Positions 16,512 through 29,547 of a stretch of DNA of 64,000 nucleotides are shown one piece after another. Below the pieces are notes generated by a model, which was not told the origin of the DNA, made no database searches, and was given only the letters and a program-made list of their open reading frames with translations. Both the position numbers and the translations under genes were made by a program. The stretch lies in NCBI GenBank assembly GCA_011523505.1, contig WTGP01000019.1:138523-202522 (forward strand). The letters run 5' to 3'. Within the stretch, counting starts at the first letter, position 1, and every line of letters begins with the position of its first letter. The DNA is from Gammaproteobacteria bacterium (GTDB lineage: Bacteria > Pseudomonadota > Gammaproteobacteria > Steroidobacterales > Foliamicaceae).

Positions 16512-17903
16512 ATGAGCGTATTGCCCGCCAGGGAAGCGCGTTTCGACTGGAGCGTCCCTGTGGCCGTGGTCGGGGCGGGCGGCTGCGGCCTTTGCGCCGG
16601 GCTCGCAGCCCGCCAGGCGGGCGCCGAAGTGCTCATACTGGAGCGCGACGCCGCTCCGATCGGCACGACCGGCATGTCCACCGGGCTGATCCCGGGCGCC
16701 GGCACCCGGATGCAGCGCGACAAGGGCATCGAGGATTCGCCGGAACTCTTCGCCGAAGACCTGCTGGCCAAGGCGAAGCACCAGACCGACGCGGACGTTG
16801 TACTGGCGCTGGCCCGCGAGTCCGCGCGCACCGTGGAGTGGCTGGCCGGCGAATGCGGCGTGGCGCTTTCGCTGGTGGACAGCTTCCTCTACTCGGGGCA
16901 CAGCGTCAAACGCATGCACGGCAGCCCCAACCGCACCGGCGCCGAACTGATGGGCAGCCTGCTGGACGCCTGCACCGACGCCGGCGCCGACCTGCTGACG
17001 GACGCGCGCGTCAGCCACCTGTTCGCCGATGCCGACGGCCGCATAAGCGGGCTGCGCTGCGTGCGCCCGGACGGCAGCACCGAGGACCTCGGCTGCGAAG
17101 CGCTGATCCTGGCCTGTTGCGGTTTCGCCGGCAACCAGGACATGGTGGCCGAATATATCCCCGAGCTGCGCCACGCCGAGTTCTTCGGTCATCCGGGCAA
17201 CCAGGGCGAGGCGATCCGGTGGGGCCGGGAACTCGGCGCGGCGATCGCCGACATCGGCTCCTACCAGGGGCACGGCGGTCTCGCAAAGGGCTACGGCGTG
17301 CCGATCCTGTGGCCGGTCATCCTGGAGGGCGGGATCCAGGTGAACCTCGAGGGCAGGCGATTTTCCGACGAGTCAATCGGCTATTCCGAGCAGGCGATGG
17401 AGGTGCTGGCGCAGCCCGAACACGTTGCCGTTACCGTCTACGACCAGCGCCTGCACGAATTGATGCACGAATTCAACGATTACCGCGAAGCCATCACCGC
17501 GGGCGCGGTGCGAGAGGCCTCGACCCCGGGAGAGCTGGCGGAACTGTTCGGGCTGCCGGCCGGGGCGCTGGAGGAGACGCTGGCCGAGACGGCGGCCCTG
17601 ACGCGGGGAGAAGCATCCGATCCCTTCGGCCGCGATTTCACCGGTAGGCCGGAACTCGCCGCGCCCTGGTACGGGGTTCGCGTAACCGGCGCCCTGTTCC
17701 ACACGCAGGGCGGACTCCGGGTGGATGCGCGGGCCCGCGTGCTTCGCGAAGACGGCAGCGCCTTCCCCAACCTGTTCGCGGGCGGCGGGGCGGCGCGCGG
17801 CGTCTCGGGCCCGTCCCGCTGGGGCTATATCGCGGGCAACGGCCTGCTCACCGCCACCACCTACGGAAGGCTGGCCGGCGAAACCGCCGCCACCCTCCCC
17901 TGA
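16512..17903 (+). CDS. FAD-dependent oxidoreductase (FAD_binding_2), predicted cytoplasmic
   Basis: 463 residues from ATG 16512 (CGAGGA just upstream); the longer frame from 16401 crosses the divergent promoter region and is not preferred. The flavin motif GAGGCG lies near residue 20, with an acidic ribose-binding residue in LILERDAAPIGTT. The C-terminal GGGAARGVSGPSRWGYIAGNG block fits the tricarballylate/fumarate/ketosteroid dehydrogenase group. Unlike the array at the left end it has no leader, so it should act in the cytoplasm. It is divergent from DUF1838-A and likely co-regulated with it. The central motif GIEDSPE is also present in the array flavoproteins, indicating common descent. 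Confidence 0.88.
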   Translation: MSVLPAREARFDWSVPVAVVGAGGCGLCAGLAARQAGAEVLILERDAAPIGTTGMSTGLIPGAGTRMQRDKGIEDSPELFAEDLLAKAKHQTDADVVLALARESARTVEWLAGECGVALSLVDSFLYSGHSVKRMHGSPNRTGAELMGSLLDACTDAGADLLTDARVSHLFADADGRISGLRCVRPDGSTEDLGCEALILACCGFAGNQDMVAEYIPELRHAEFFGHPGNQGEAIRWGRELGAAIADIGSYQGHGGLAKGYGVPILWPVILEGGIQVNLEGRRFSDESIGYSEQAMEVLAQPEHVAVTVYDQRLHELMHEFNDYREAITAGAVREASTPGELAELFGLPAGALEETLAETAALTRGEASDPFGRDFTGRPELAAPWYGVRVTGALFHTQGGLRVDARARVLREDGSAFPNLFAGGGAARGVSGPSRWGYIAGNGLLTATTYGRLAGETAATLP

Positions 17904-17941
17904 ACTGAACGCAGCACAGCCGGCGCCGGGCGTGCTTCCTC

Positions 17942-18042
17942 GCCCTTCGTTCGTCCCCCTCCTCGTTGGAGACGCCATCCCTGGCTCGATTCTCGCAATC
18001 CCTGCTCCAACGCTCCCACGAGGAGGGGGACGAACGAAGGGC
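17942..18042. repeat. Long inverted repeat (25-bp perfect arms, 51-base loop)
   Basis: Bases 17942-17966 are the exact reverse complement of 18018-18042 (core TCGTTCGTCCCCCTCC). The loop also has TGGA facing TCCA next to the arms. It sits in the only sizeable gap between the FAD oxidoreductase and the serine hydrolase fusion. As RNA it would form a very stable hairpin; a short CTTT follows the right arm but no real T-tract, so an ordinary rho-independent terminator is doubtful. It may be a dispersed intergenic repeat or a processing/attenuation structure. Confidence 0.7.
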
Positions 18043-18086
18043 TTTAGTTGGCGCCTCCGCAATTGCGCGCCGGTATGATTCGCGCC

Positions 18087-20276
18087 ATGAGAAGGAAACG
18101 TGCGTGGCTTGCCGTAGCCCTGATCGTTCTTGTGGCGCTTCTGGGCGCGCTCGGCTGGATGGCGAGCGACTATCGCCTCTGGGTCCGGTTCGCAAACTGG
18201 CCCCAGTCTGCGGACGATCCGGCCAATGCCCGCCGGTTCTCGCCGCAGGTACCGATCGTCTATGGCGACAGCCCGGCCCCCGATACCGCGCAGGAACTGG
18301 TCATCCCGCAGGATGTCCTGGAAGAAGCCTGGGACTATGCGCAGAGCCAGCAATCGTATGCGCTGCTGGTTTCCGTCAACGGCGAATTGCAGTTCGAACG
18401 CTATGACCGCGGGGCCAATTCCAGAACGCCCTACAACTCCCAGTCGCTGCACAAGAGCCTGACCGCCGTGATGCTGGGCGCGGCCATCTATAACGGCGCA
18501 ATCGAATCCGAAGACCAGCCGGCCTCCTTCTGGCTGGAGGAGTGGGCGGGCGATCCGCAGCGCTCGGGCATCACGCTGGCGAACCTGGCCTACATGGAAG
18601 GCGGCCTGGAGCGGGGCCGCTTCGCCGTCAGTCCGTTCGCCCCCGGCGCGCGGCTGTTCCTGACCGGCCACCTGGCCCGCGAAGCGCTGGGCACGCCCAT
18701 GGCCGCCGAACCTGGCGCCGAGTACATCTGGTCCAACGCCAGCGTGCAGGCGCTCTCCATCGCGATCGAAAGGGCCGCCGGACGGCCCTGGGCGCAACTG
18801 CTCAGGGACTGGATCTGGGAGCCGCTGGGGGCCGGCGAGGCCTGGGTGCAGCTGGACCGCCCCGGCGGCAATGCGCAATCGTTCTGCTGCCTGATATCCA
18901 ACGGGCGCAACTGGCTGCGCATCGGCGAGCTGATGGCCGGAGACGGCGTCTGGAAGGGCCGCCGCCTGCTGCCCGAAGGCTGGGTGGATCGAATGACGCA
19001 GGGCGCGTCCACCAACCCCAATTTCGGCATGCAACTGTGGCGAAACGAACCCTACTCGCCGACCCAGTTGCGCATGTCGAAGCCGCGCCTGGAAGTGCCG
19101 CGCGACCCGGCGCTGGCGGCGCCCGACGCCTGGTACATGGAAGGCCACTTCTCGCAGCGCGTCTATGTCGTGCCGTCGCTGGGGCTGGTGGTCGTGCGCT
19201 TCGGAGAGGACCGCCTGGACTGGGACGAAGCGAAGATGATGAACGGACTGATCGGGGCGCTGAAGCCTGCTTCTTCCGTATCCCTCAACGTCGCCGTCCC
19301 GGACCATGCGTTCGGCGAGCGCGCCGCTCCGCGGCCGCCCGATTACGAAAGCCGGGACAACTGGGCCCGCTATCCCGATGGCGAAGAAGCACTCGCGGCG
19401 GAACACGCCGCCGGCTTCTATATCCACCCCACCACCTGGCCCGGAAGCGAATGGAACGCGACGGTGCCGGACGCCGCGGCGCGCCCCGCCGTGGATGCCG
19501 TGGTGGCGTCGCAGGCGAGTGTGCTGGATGCCTGCTGCGCGGTCTATGCCCCTCGCTATCGCCAGGCTGCTTCGGCCGCGGTATTCGATCAGCGTGGCAA
19601 TCGGGACCCGGCTTACGGCCTGGCCTTCACCGATGTCGTGCGCGCGTTCACGCATTTTGCCGAGCGCACCGGCGACCGCCCCATCGTGCTGCTGGGTCAC
19701 AGTCAGGGCGCCCTGCACGCCGAGCGTCTGCTGAGCGACGTCATCGCAATAGACGATGCGCTCAGGAAACGCATGGCCGTGACCTATATCGCCGGCATCC
19801 CGGTTCCGCTGGGCTCCTACAGTGACAGGCTCGGGAGCTTCGAGCCATGCCGGAGGAGTGACGATGCTGGCTGCGTGGCCTCCTGGGTCACCTACGGACC
19901 GACCGGCGACGCCCGGGCCGCCGAGTTCGCCACGGCCCAGCGTTTCCCGCAATACCAGCGCGAAGACGGCAGTCTGGACGTGCAGTGCAGCAACCCGCTG
20001 AACTGGTCGGCGCCGGGCGAATGGACGCCGGCCTCGGCCAATCGCGGCGCGGTGGCGCCTGCCCTGCCGGGACAGGTACGGCGCGCCTCCATCCCGGGGG
20101 TCACCGGGGCCTGGTGCGACCGGGGCATCCTGCGGCTTGACCGCACTCCGGCCGGGCCCTTCGACGCCCTGATGCTGCCCGGAGCGAGCTACCACTACTA
20201 CGACGTGGCGCTGTTCCACGCCGCCCTGAGCGCCAACGCATCCCTCCGCGCCCAATCCTGGCGCCAATCGCAATAA
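18087..20276 (+). CDS. Class C beta-lactamase-like serine hydrolase fused to DUF3089 alpha/beta hydrolase-like domain
   Basis: 729 residues from ATG 18087, where a basic start and a single hydrophobic segment (ALIVLVALLGALGW, about 11-24) indicate a membrane anchor or uncleaved signal. Residues about 60-405 form a serine beta-lactamase/esterase domain with the SxxK motif SLHK at 120-123; the expected Tyr of the YxN motif is replaced by Trp (WSN at 215-217). Residues about 415-729 match DUF3089: FYIHPTTW followed by a nucleophile elbow GHSQGA near 536. Two hydrolase domains in one periplasmic chain could act sequentially on an ester, lactone or amide (inference). A TonB-dependent receptor gene follows after 76 bases. 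Confidence 0.85.
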   Translation: MRRKRAWLAVALIVLVALLGALGWMASDYRLWVRFANWPQSADDPANARRFSPQVPIVYGDSPAPDTAQELVIPQDVLEEAWDYAQSQQSYALLVSVNGELQFERYDRGANSRTPYNSQSLHKSLTAVMLGAAIYNGAIESEDQPASFWLEEWAGDPQRSGITLANLAYMEGGLERGRFAVSPFAPGARLFLTGHLAREALGTPMAAEPGAEYIWSNASVQALSIAIERAAGRPWAQLLRDWIWEPLGAGEAWVQLDRPGGNAQSFCCLISNGRNWLRIGELMAGDGVWKGRRLLPEGWVDRMTQGASTNPNFGMQLWRNEPYSPTQLRMSKPRLEVPRDPALAAPDAWYMEGHFSQRVYVVPSLGLVVVRFGEDRLDWDEAKMMNGLIGALKPASSVSLNVAVPDHAFGERAAPRPPDYESRDNWARYPDGEEALAAEHAAGFYIHPTTWPGSEWNATVPDAAARPAVDAVVASQASVLDACCAVYAPRYRQAASAAVFDQRGNRDPAYGLAFTDVVRAFTHFAERTGDRPIVLLGHSQGALHAERLLSDVIAIDDALRKRMAVTYIAGIPVPLGSYSDRLGSFEPCRRSDDAGCVASWVTYGPTGDARAAEFATAQRFPQYQREDGSLDVQCSNPLNWSAPGEWTPASANRGAVAPALPGQVRRASIPGVTGAWCDRGILRLDRTPAGPFDALMLPGASYHYYDVALFHAALSANASLRAQSWRQSQ

Positions 20277-20290
20277 CGCAAATCGCCGTA

Positions 20291-20296
20291 TATACT
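20291..20296 (+). promoter_or_regulatory. Candidate -10 box upstream of TonB-dependent receptor
   Basis: TATACT within GTATATACT lies about 57 bases before the ATG of the receptor gene in a 76-base intergenic gap. The -35 region (TCGCAA with 17-base spacing) is poor. A short hairpin (TCCGC/GCGGA) follows in the leader. Tentative. Confidence 0.3.
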
Positions 20297-20352
20297 CGGC
20301 TTCGATCCGCTTGGGGAGGCGGAATTCTCTTGCACTTGAATAGGGGACAAAC

Positions 20353-22791
20353 ATGACCTTATCGCGCTTCACGCGCCCGGCGATTGCGCTCGGCGCCCTT
20401 TCCTTGCTTGCCACCTCGCTGCCGGCACAGGAAATCGAGGAGATCGTCGTCACGGCCCGAAAACGGACCGAATCGGTACAGGACATCCCGCTGAGCATCT
20501 CGGTCTTCGACGAAGAAGCCATTGCCGCGGCCGGCATCAGGGACATCGACGACATCGCGCGGCTCACGCCCGGCCTGGTGTTCGACAAGGGCTGGATCCC
20601 CCAGGACACCCGTCCGCATATCCGCGGACTTCCCACCGACCGCGGCCGCGCTCCGGTCGGCATCCTCGTGGACGGCATCGACATCTCGTCTGAATCGATG
20701 CTGACCTCGGGCGGCGGAATGCTGATGAACCTCAAGGTCATGGACATAGAGCGCATCGAAGTGGTCAAGGGTCCGCAAAGCGCGCTGTACGGCCGGGTGG
20801 CTTTCGGCGGCGCCGTAAACTACGTTTCCCGGGCGCCCAGCGACGAGTTCGAGGCCAGCTTTTCCGCCGACGTGGGCGACTATGGGCAGATGGAGGCGCG
20901 CGTGGGCGTGTCCTTCCCGGTATCGGAGACCCTCGGCCTGCGGATCAACGCCGTAACGGCGCAGCACGACGGCTACTACGAAAACGAGGTGTCGGGCGAA
21001 GGCATTGGCGGTTCCGACTCCACGGGCGTGGCCGCAGCGGCCGCATTCCAGCCGTCCGACACGTTCAACCTCGACCTCAGGGTTGCCTACTCGTCGGACG
21101 AATACGAAATCCGCCCGCAAATGCAGCTCGCCAGCAAGACCGGCCACGCCGATCCGGTGCCGTTGCCCCCGCACGTCGTGGGCGTGCTGGGACCGCCCAC
21201 TTTCGGTCCGCCGATACCCTATCCAGCTAACGTATTCGCTCCGCCACCGGGGCCGATCCCTTTGCTGGACCGGATAACCGCCAGCCTGAATCCGTACACG
21301 GGTGAGGACCACGAAGGAAGCACCTTCGATTCGCTGCTGCTGCACGCAAGGGCGGAATGGGACTTCGGCGGGGCAAAGCTGAATGCCTGGCTGGGCAGCA
21401 CGTCCGCCGAAACCACTCAGAACATGGACGTGGACTACTACGGAGAACCCTGGCGGCCGGTTTTCCTGCCGACGGCCGGCGTCAACGAACCCTTGCCCGC
21501 GCAATTCATGTTCGACCTGGATACGGACATCGACCAGACCAACCTCGAACTCAGGCTCGGCGACCTGGAATCCGACGGATTCCGCTGGGCCGTAGGCGGA
21601 CTGTACTGGAACGAGGAAGTGCGGCAGAAGAACGGAAACCTGATCGTGCTGATCTTTTTCCCTCCTATCGCTTCCGCGGGCCAGAACGTGGCCGCGCAAA
21701 GCCCCATCACGAAGCGTGACGAGGGCCGCGACACCGATCACTGGTCGGTGTACGGAATCCTTGAATACGACTTCAACGACAGGCTTACCGGTTCGGTGGA
21801 GGCGCGCTACTCGGATGAATCCACGGACACTTACTGGACCGTGGGCGGGAACGGCATGCTTGGCGTGGCATTTGCTCCGATCCCCGTCAACAACAACCCA
21901 ACCGCGTCGCGAGACTCCGAGGACAGTTTCTTCACGCCGCGGTTCACGCTGGAATACCAGTACTCCGACGATGTTCTGACCTACGCTTCCATCGCCAAGG
22001 GCGTCAAGCCCGGCGGCGTGTCCACGATTGCGAGCCCGAACCCCCTTACCGCGCGCTTCGCGCCGGAGGAGTTGTGGAACTACGAAGCCGGATTCAAGAG
22101 CACGCTGGCGGATGGCCGCGTGACGTTCAACGCCGCGGCGTTCTTCATGGACTACGAGGGCAAGCAAACAGTCAGCCTTGAGCCCAGCGTAACGGCGGCC
22201 ACCGGCTTCGACCTGGTAGTGGGCAATGCGGGCGCCGCGGAAATCAAGGGCTTCGAAGTGGAGGCGGCGCTGGGACTCACGGAAGAACTGGTGATTCGCG
22301 GAGGGTATACCTGGCTGGACAGCGAGTACACGGACTTCGTCACGCTCACCAACAGCGCGCTTTCGATCGGGCTGGTAGGCGATTGCACGCTGCAGCAAAC
22401 GCCCGCCGGCTTTTCCCTCTGTTCGGTGGATCAGTCGGGAGTGGAAATGGAGCGCGTGCCTCAACACAACTTCAACGTTTCCGCCAGCTACACCCGCGCA
22501 CTCGGCAACGGCATGAACTTCCAGTTCGACCTGGCCATGCAGTACCAGAGCGAACGGGGCATCGCGCCTGGACGCCGTAACGTGTTCGACTCCTGGATCA
22601 ACGTCGATACGCGCATCGGCCTGCAGGCCGAGCGCTGGAGCGTGTTCGCTTACGTCGATAACGTAACCGGCGACGACACGGTGCGCACGGCGCAGAGTTC
22701 GGGCGACTTCTTCAGGCTGGGCAACCTGGCGACCGTGATCTTCGCGCCGGACAAACGCCAGGCCGGAGTGCGCTTCAGCTACTCGATGTAA
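20353..22791 (+). CDS. TonB-dependent outer-membrane receptor
   Basis: 812 residues: signal peptide (LLATSLPAQ), then EIVVTARKR as TonB box/linker, and a plug domain with PLSISVFDEEAI, IRGLPTD and VEVVKGPQSALYGRVAFGG. A 22-stranded barrel ends in an aromatic-rich terminus (QAGVRFSYSM). It transports a substrate across the outer membrane using TonB-ExbBD energy. The plug sequence resembles the large TonB-receptor subfamily of oligotrophic and aromatic-degrading gammaproteobacteria and sphingomonads rather than a specific siderophore receptor. ATG 20353 has GGGGAC upstream. Position after the double hydrolase and near DUF1838 suggests uptake of the block's substrate (inference). Confidence 0.93.
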   Translation: MTLSRFTRPAIALGALSLLATSLPAQEIEEIVVTARKRTESVQDIPLSISVFDEEAIAAAGIRDIDDIARLTPGLVFDKGWIPQDTRPHIRGLPTDRGRAPVGILVDGIDISSESMLTSGGGMLMNLKVMDIERIEVVKGPQSALYGRVAFGGAVNYVSRAPSDEFEASFSADVGDYGQMEARVGVSFPVSETLGLRINAVTAQHDGYYENEVSGEGIGGSDSTGVAAAAAFQPSDTFNLDLRVAYSSDEYEIRPQMQLASKTGHADPVPLPPHVVGVLGPPTFGPPIPYPANVFAPPPGPIPLLDRITASLNPYTGEDHEGSTFDSLLLHARAEWDFGGAKLNAWLGSTSAETTQNMDVDYYGEPWRPVFLPTAGVNEPLPAQFMFDLDTDIDQTNLELRLGDLESDGFRWAVGGLYWNEEVRQKNGNLIVLIFFPPIASAGQNVAAQSPITKRDEGRDTDHWSVYGILEYDFNDRLTGSVEARYSDESTDTYWTVGGNGMLGVAFAPIPVNNNPTASRDSEDSFFTPRFTLEYQYSDDVLTYASIAKGVKPGGVSTIASPNPLTARFAPEELWNYEAGFKSTLADGRVTFNAAAFFMDYEGKQTVSLEPSVTAATGFDLVVGNAGAAEIKGFEVEAALGLTEELVIRGGYTWLDSEYTDFVTLTNSALSIGLVGDCTLQQTPAGFSLCSVDQSGVEMERVPQHNFNVSASYTRALGNGMNFQFDLAMQYQSERGIAPGRRNVFDSWINVDTRIGLQAERWSVFAYVDNVTGDDTVRTAQSSGDFFRLGNLATVIFAPDKRQAGVRFSYSM

Positions 22792-22797
22792 CGGGGT

Positions 22798-23952
22798 CTA
22801 TACCTGCGCCAGTGCCTGGTGGAGGTCGGCGATGAGGTCGTCGGCGTCTTCGATGCCGCAGGACAGGCGCACGAGGTTGCCGGTGATTCCGGCGGTCTCG
22901 CGGGCCTCGGGCGTCATCGCCGAGTGACTCATCAGCGGCGGAAAGCCCGCCAGGCTCTCCACGCCGCCCAGGCTCTCCGCGACCGTGAACAGTTCCAGAG
23001 CGTTCAGCAGCCGCTCGGCCGCTGTTTCGTCGCCGTGAAGGTGCAGCGACACGACCGCCCCGAAGCCGTCCATTTGCCTCTTCGCGACGTCATGCTGGGG
23101 ATGGTCTTCAAGGCCGGGGTAGTGAACCTGCGCCACCTTTTCATGCCGGCAAAGGTCTCGCGCCACGCGCCCGGCGTTCTCGAACTGGCGGCGGACCCTC
23201 AGCTCCATGGTCTTGAGCCCGCGTAAGGCCAGGTACGAGTCCAGCGGCGCCAGCACGCCGCCGGTGCGGGTCCGCACCCGCTTGAGGCGCTCCGCCAGCT
23301 CCCCGTCGCCAATACTCAGGGTGCCGCCCAGCACGTCCGAATGCCCGGCGACGTACTTGGTAATGGAGTGCATCGAAATATCGCAGCCCAATGACAGAGG
23401 CTGCGTCGCCAGAGGCGTAGCGAGCGTGCTGTCCACGCAGCTCAGGGCGCCCTGCTCCGCACACAGTGCCGATACGGCCTTGAGGTCGGTAATGCGCATC
23501 AGCGGGTTGGACGGCGTTTCCATCCACACCAGCCGCGTATTCTTGCGCCAGGCGGCCTGCACGGCGTCGGGGCCCTCGTCCTGATGCACGTAGCTGACCT
23601 CGAAGCGGGCCTCGCCCGCCACCCGCAGCAGGTTGAAGCTGCCGCCGTACACGTTGGCGGGGCCGATGATGTGATCGCCGGGCTCGAGCAGTTCCAGCAC
23701 CGCGTTGCTGGCTGCCTGGCCGGACGAGAAGGCGAGGGTGCCCGCTCCCCCTTCCAGCTCGTTCAGGGCCCGCTCGAAAGCGTTGCGGGTCGGATTCGAC
23801 AGGCGCGTGTAGATATGTTCCGGGCGCTCGCGCACGGCCGCGTAGGCGAAGGTGCTGCTCTGATGGATCGCAGGCATGACCCCGCCGGTGGCGGCGTCGT
23901 GGGTGTCGCCCGCGTGCACGCAGCGAGTGGAATTGCCCTGCTTCTTGCTCAT
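22798..23952 (-). CDS. PLP-dependent trans-sulfuration enzyme (cystathionine gamma-synthase / beta-lyase family)
   Basis: 384 residues in the Cys/Met metabolism PLP family. The PLP Schiff-base lysine is Lys203 in SITKYVAGHSDVLGG; the preceding ETPSNPL and CVDSTLATP motifs contact the cofactor. Activity could be cystathionine gamma-synthase, cystathionine lyase or O-acyl-homoserine sulfhydrylase; sequence alone does not separate these. Adjacent metH and metF support a methionine role. Start is ATG 23952 or 23964 without a strong ribosome-binding site; the open frame runs far upstream over prmC but that is the antisense of prmC. Converges on the receptor gene with 6 bases between. Confidence 0.88.
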   Translation of the reverse strand: MSKKQGNSTRCVHAGDTHDAATGGVMPAIHQSSTFAYAAVRERPEHIYTRLSNPTRNAFERALNELEGGAGTLAFSSGQAASNAVLELLEPGDHIIGPANVYGGSFNLLRVAGEARFEVSYVHQDEGPDAVQAAWRKNTRLVWMETPSNPLMRITDLKAVSALCAEQGALSCVDSTLATPLATQPLSLGCDISMHSITKYVAGHSDVLGGTLSIGDGELAERLKRVRTRTGGVLAPLDSYLALRGLKTMELRVRRQFENAGRVARDLCRHEKVAQVHYPGLEDHPQHDVAKRQMDGFGAVVSLHLHGDETAAERLLNALELFTVAESLGGVESLAGFPPLMSHSAMTPEARETAGITGNLVRLSCGIEDADDLIADLHQALAQV

Positions 23953-24027
23953 GGTGCTGAGCATTATGGCGGGAAGCGCCGAGAACACAATACTCGGGCC
24001 GGCGCTTGCGTCGGGGACAATAGTGCG

Positions 24028-24866
24028 ATGGCGGCAGTCCGAAGTCTGGGTTCCCTGCTGCGGGAGGGTACGAGGCGGCTTGAGCGCGTCAGCGACAGTG
24101 CGCGGCTGGATTGCGAGTTGCTGCTGGCCCATGTACTGGGCCTGGACCGCGCCGCTCTCTATGCGCGCTCGGCGGATCAGCCGCGAACCGGGACCGTGGA
24201 GCAATTCGATGCGCTGCTGGCCGAACGCGGCGCCGGAAGGCCCCTGGCGCAGATCATCGGCCGGCGGGAGTTTTGTTCGCTGGAATTCGAGATTACCCGC
24301 GACGTGCTGGTGCCCCGGCCGGAGACCGAGTTGCTGGTGGAGGTCGTTCGCGACGGCGTCAATCCGACCGACGGGACCCCGCGGATACTGGACCTGGGGA
24401 CCGGGTGCGGCGCGGTGGCCGTCGCGCTGGCGCGGACACTGCCTGAATCGCGGCTCGTCGCCTCGGACAATTCCCGCCGTGCGCTTACCGTCGCGCGGCG
24501 CAACGCCGCCGGCCTGGCGCCGGGCCGGGTGCGCTTCGTTTGGGGCCCCTGGTACGGTCCGCTGGACGGCCGGCGCTTCGACGCCATCGCCTGCAATCCG
24601 CCGTACGTGGAGTCGGTCTTGTGCGGCGACCCGCCGCTGTGCTTCGAGCCGCCTGCGGCGCTGGACGGCGGGCCGGACGGTCTGCGGGAACTGCGCCTGG
24701 TCATTTCCGGTGCGCCGCCGCACCTCAATCCCGGCGGAATGCTGGCGGTGGAGCACGGCGCGGACCAGGGCGCGCCGGTCCGTTCACTGATGCGCCGCGC
24801 CGGACTCAATACGCCGGTCACGCATCGCGACCTGGCGGGCCGCGAGCGCGTAACCTCGGCCCGGAT

Positions 24867-24870
<4 letters not shown>
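24028..24870 (+). CDS. prmC: Peptide chain release factor N5-glutamine methyltransferase
   Basis: 280 residues. SAM motif I is [15 protein letters not shown] (about 121-135) and the catalytic NPPY is at 190-193, diagnostic of glutamine-N5 methylation of the GGQ motif of RF1/RF2. It normally follows prfA, but here prfA lies about 10 kb away with other blocks in between. The start ATG 24028 is preceded by GGGGA; a longer open frame upstream overlaps the PLP gene on the other strand and is not coding. The TAA stop overlaps the metH stop from the other strand by 4 bases. The two genes therefore share a tail-to-tail terminus with no room for a separate terminator. Confidence 0.93.
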
Positions 24871-28552
<3,682 letters not shown>

Positions 28553-28556
<4 letters not shown>

Positions 28557-29419
28557 GACTGCGTCCCCGGGGCGCTCAGTCCCAGCGCCTCGCAGATGGC
28601 CGCCGTCAACGGCGCCCGATTCATCGTGTAGATGTGAAAACGCTCGACGCCGTTCGCCGCCAGGTTCCGGACCTGGTCCAGCGAAAAGCCCTCGGCGATT
28701 TCCCTGACCGTGTCGGGATCGTCCGCGGCGCTCTCAAAGCGGGCACGCAACGCCGAAGGAACCCCAACGTGGGTCTTGCCCGCGAACGAGAAGACCTGTT
28801 TGTAGTTGTGCAGGGGCATGATGCCGGGCGCCAGAAACTGCTCGATGCCCGCTGCAACGAAAGCATCGCGCAGGCGATAGTACCGGTCGTTATCGAGAAA
28901 GAACTGGGTGATGGCCAGGGTGGCGCCGGCGTCGAGCTTCCGCTTCACGAACTCCACGTGCTGTTGCAGCCCGGCCGGCTCGCCACCGCCGTGCTCGGGG
29001 TGCGCGCCCACCATGACCTCGCGTATTCCGGCGGCCTTCAGGTCGGCGATCAATTCCACGGTCGAGGAATAGCCGCGTTCGCGCGCCTCCTCGGGTACGC
29101 CGTCCGCGGGGATGTCGCCGCGTAACGCGATCATTCTCCGCACGCCCTGCGCAACATAGTCCCCCACGATCTCCCGCACCTCCTCGCGGGTGTGCGAGAC
29201 GTGGGTGAGATGGGGCGCGCAGTCGATGCCGTAGTCACGCCGGATCCGCTGCACCCAGCGCGCCGTGCCCACGCGCGTCGTGCCGCCGGCGCCGTAGGAG
29301 ACGGTGCAGTACAGCGGGCGGTAGGGCAACAGCCGCTTGAGCGAAGCCGTCAGCATCGCGGTCAGTTCTTCCGTGCGTGGCGGAAAGAACTCCAGTGAAA
29401 TTCTTGCGGGTCCGTTCAT
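28553..29419 (-). CDS. metF: Methylenetetrahydrofolate reductase
   Basis: 288 residues from ATG 29419; a TTG at 29440 would add seven residues. The N-terminus [11 protein letters not shown] is the family signature containing the catalytic Glu, followed by VTYGAGGTT-like [12 protein letters not shown] and later LRGDIPADG. It reduces 5,10-methylene-THF to 5-methyl-THF with FAD and NADH, the substrate of the downstream MetH. The gene is first in the metF-metH pair, divergent from the MFS gene across a 128-base gap in which I recognise no MetJ box or riboswitch with confidence. Confidence 0.95.
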
Positions 29420-29525
29420 GAAAAACTCGGGCGTGGACAATTCACGCTGCGCGCATCATACTCACTCGCTCGCCCATTGTTGTGCCCCGGCGGCAGAGCG
29501 CGTCCGAGCATTCGCCACGTCCGTC

Positions 29526-29547
29526 GCCGGGCAATAGCCCGCCCGGC
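29526..29547 (+). promoter_or_regulatory. GC-rich hairpin abutting the MFS start codon
   Basis: GCCGGGC (29526-29532) pairs perfectly with GCCCGGC (29541-29547) around an 8-base loop; the second arm ends at the base before ATG 29548. No Shine-Dalgarno is visible between them, so folding would directly control access to this start. It may be a translational control element or a sign that the real start is the GTG at 29482. Confidence 0.4.

Noticed and set aside
17373..20768. Very long open frame on the minus strand opposite the FAD oxidoreductase and hydrolase fusion
   Set aside because: It is antisense to three recognised genes, crosses their intergenic gaps and shows only Arg/Ala/Gly/His-rich low-complexity translation; a typical shadow in high-GC DNA.
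29420..29547. Possible SAM/SAH riboswitch or MetJ box before metF
   Set aside because: The 128-base gap shows no consensus stem arrangement or AGACGTCT-like repeats that I can support.
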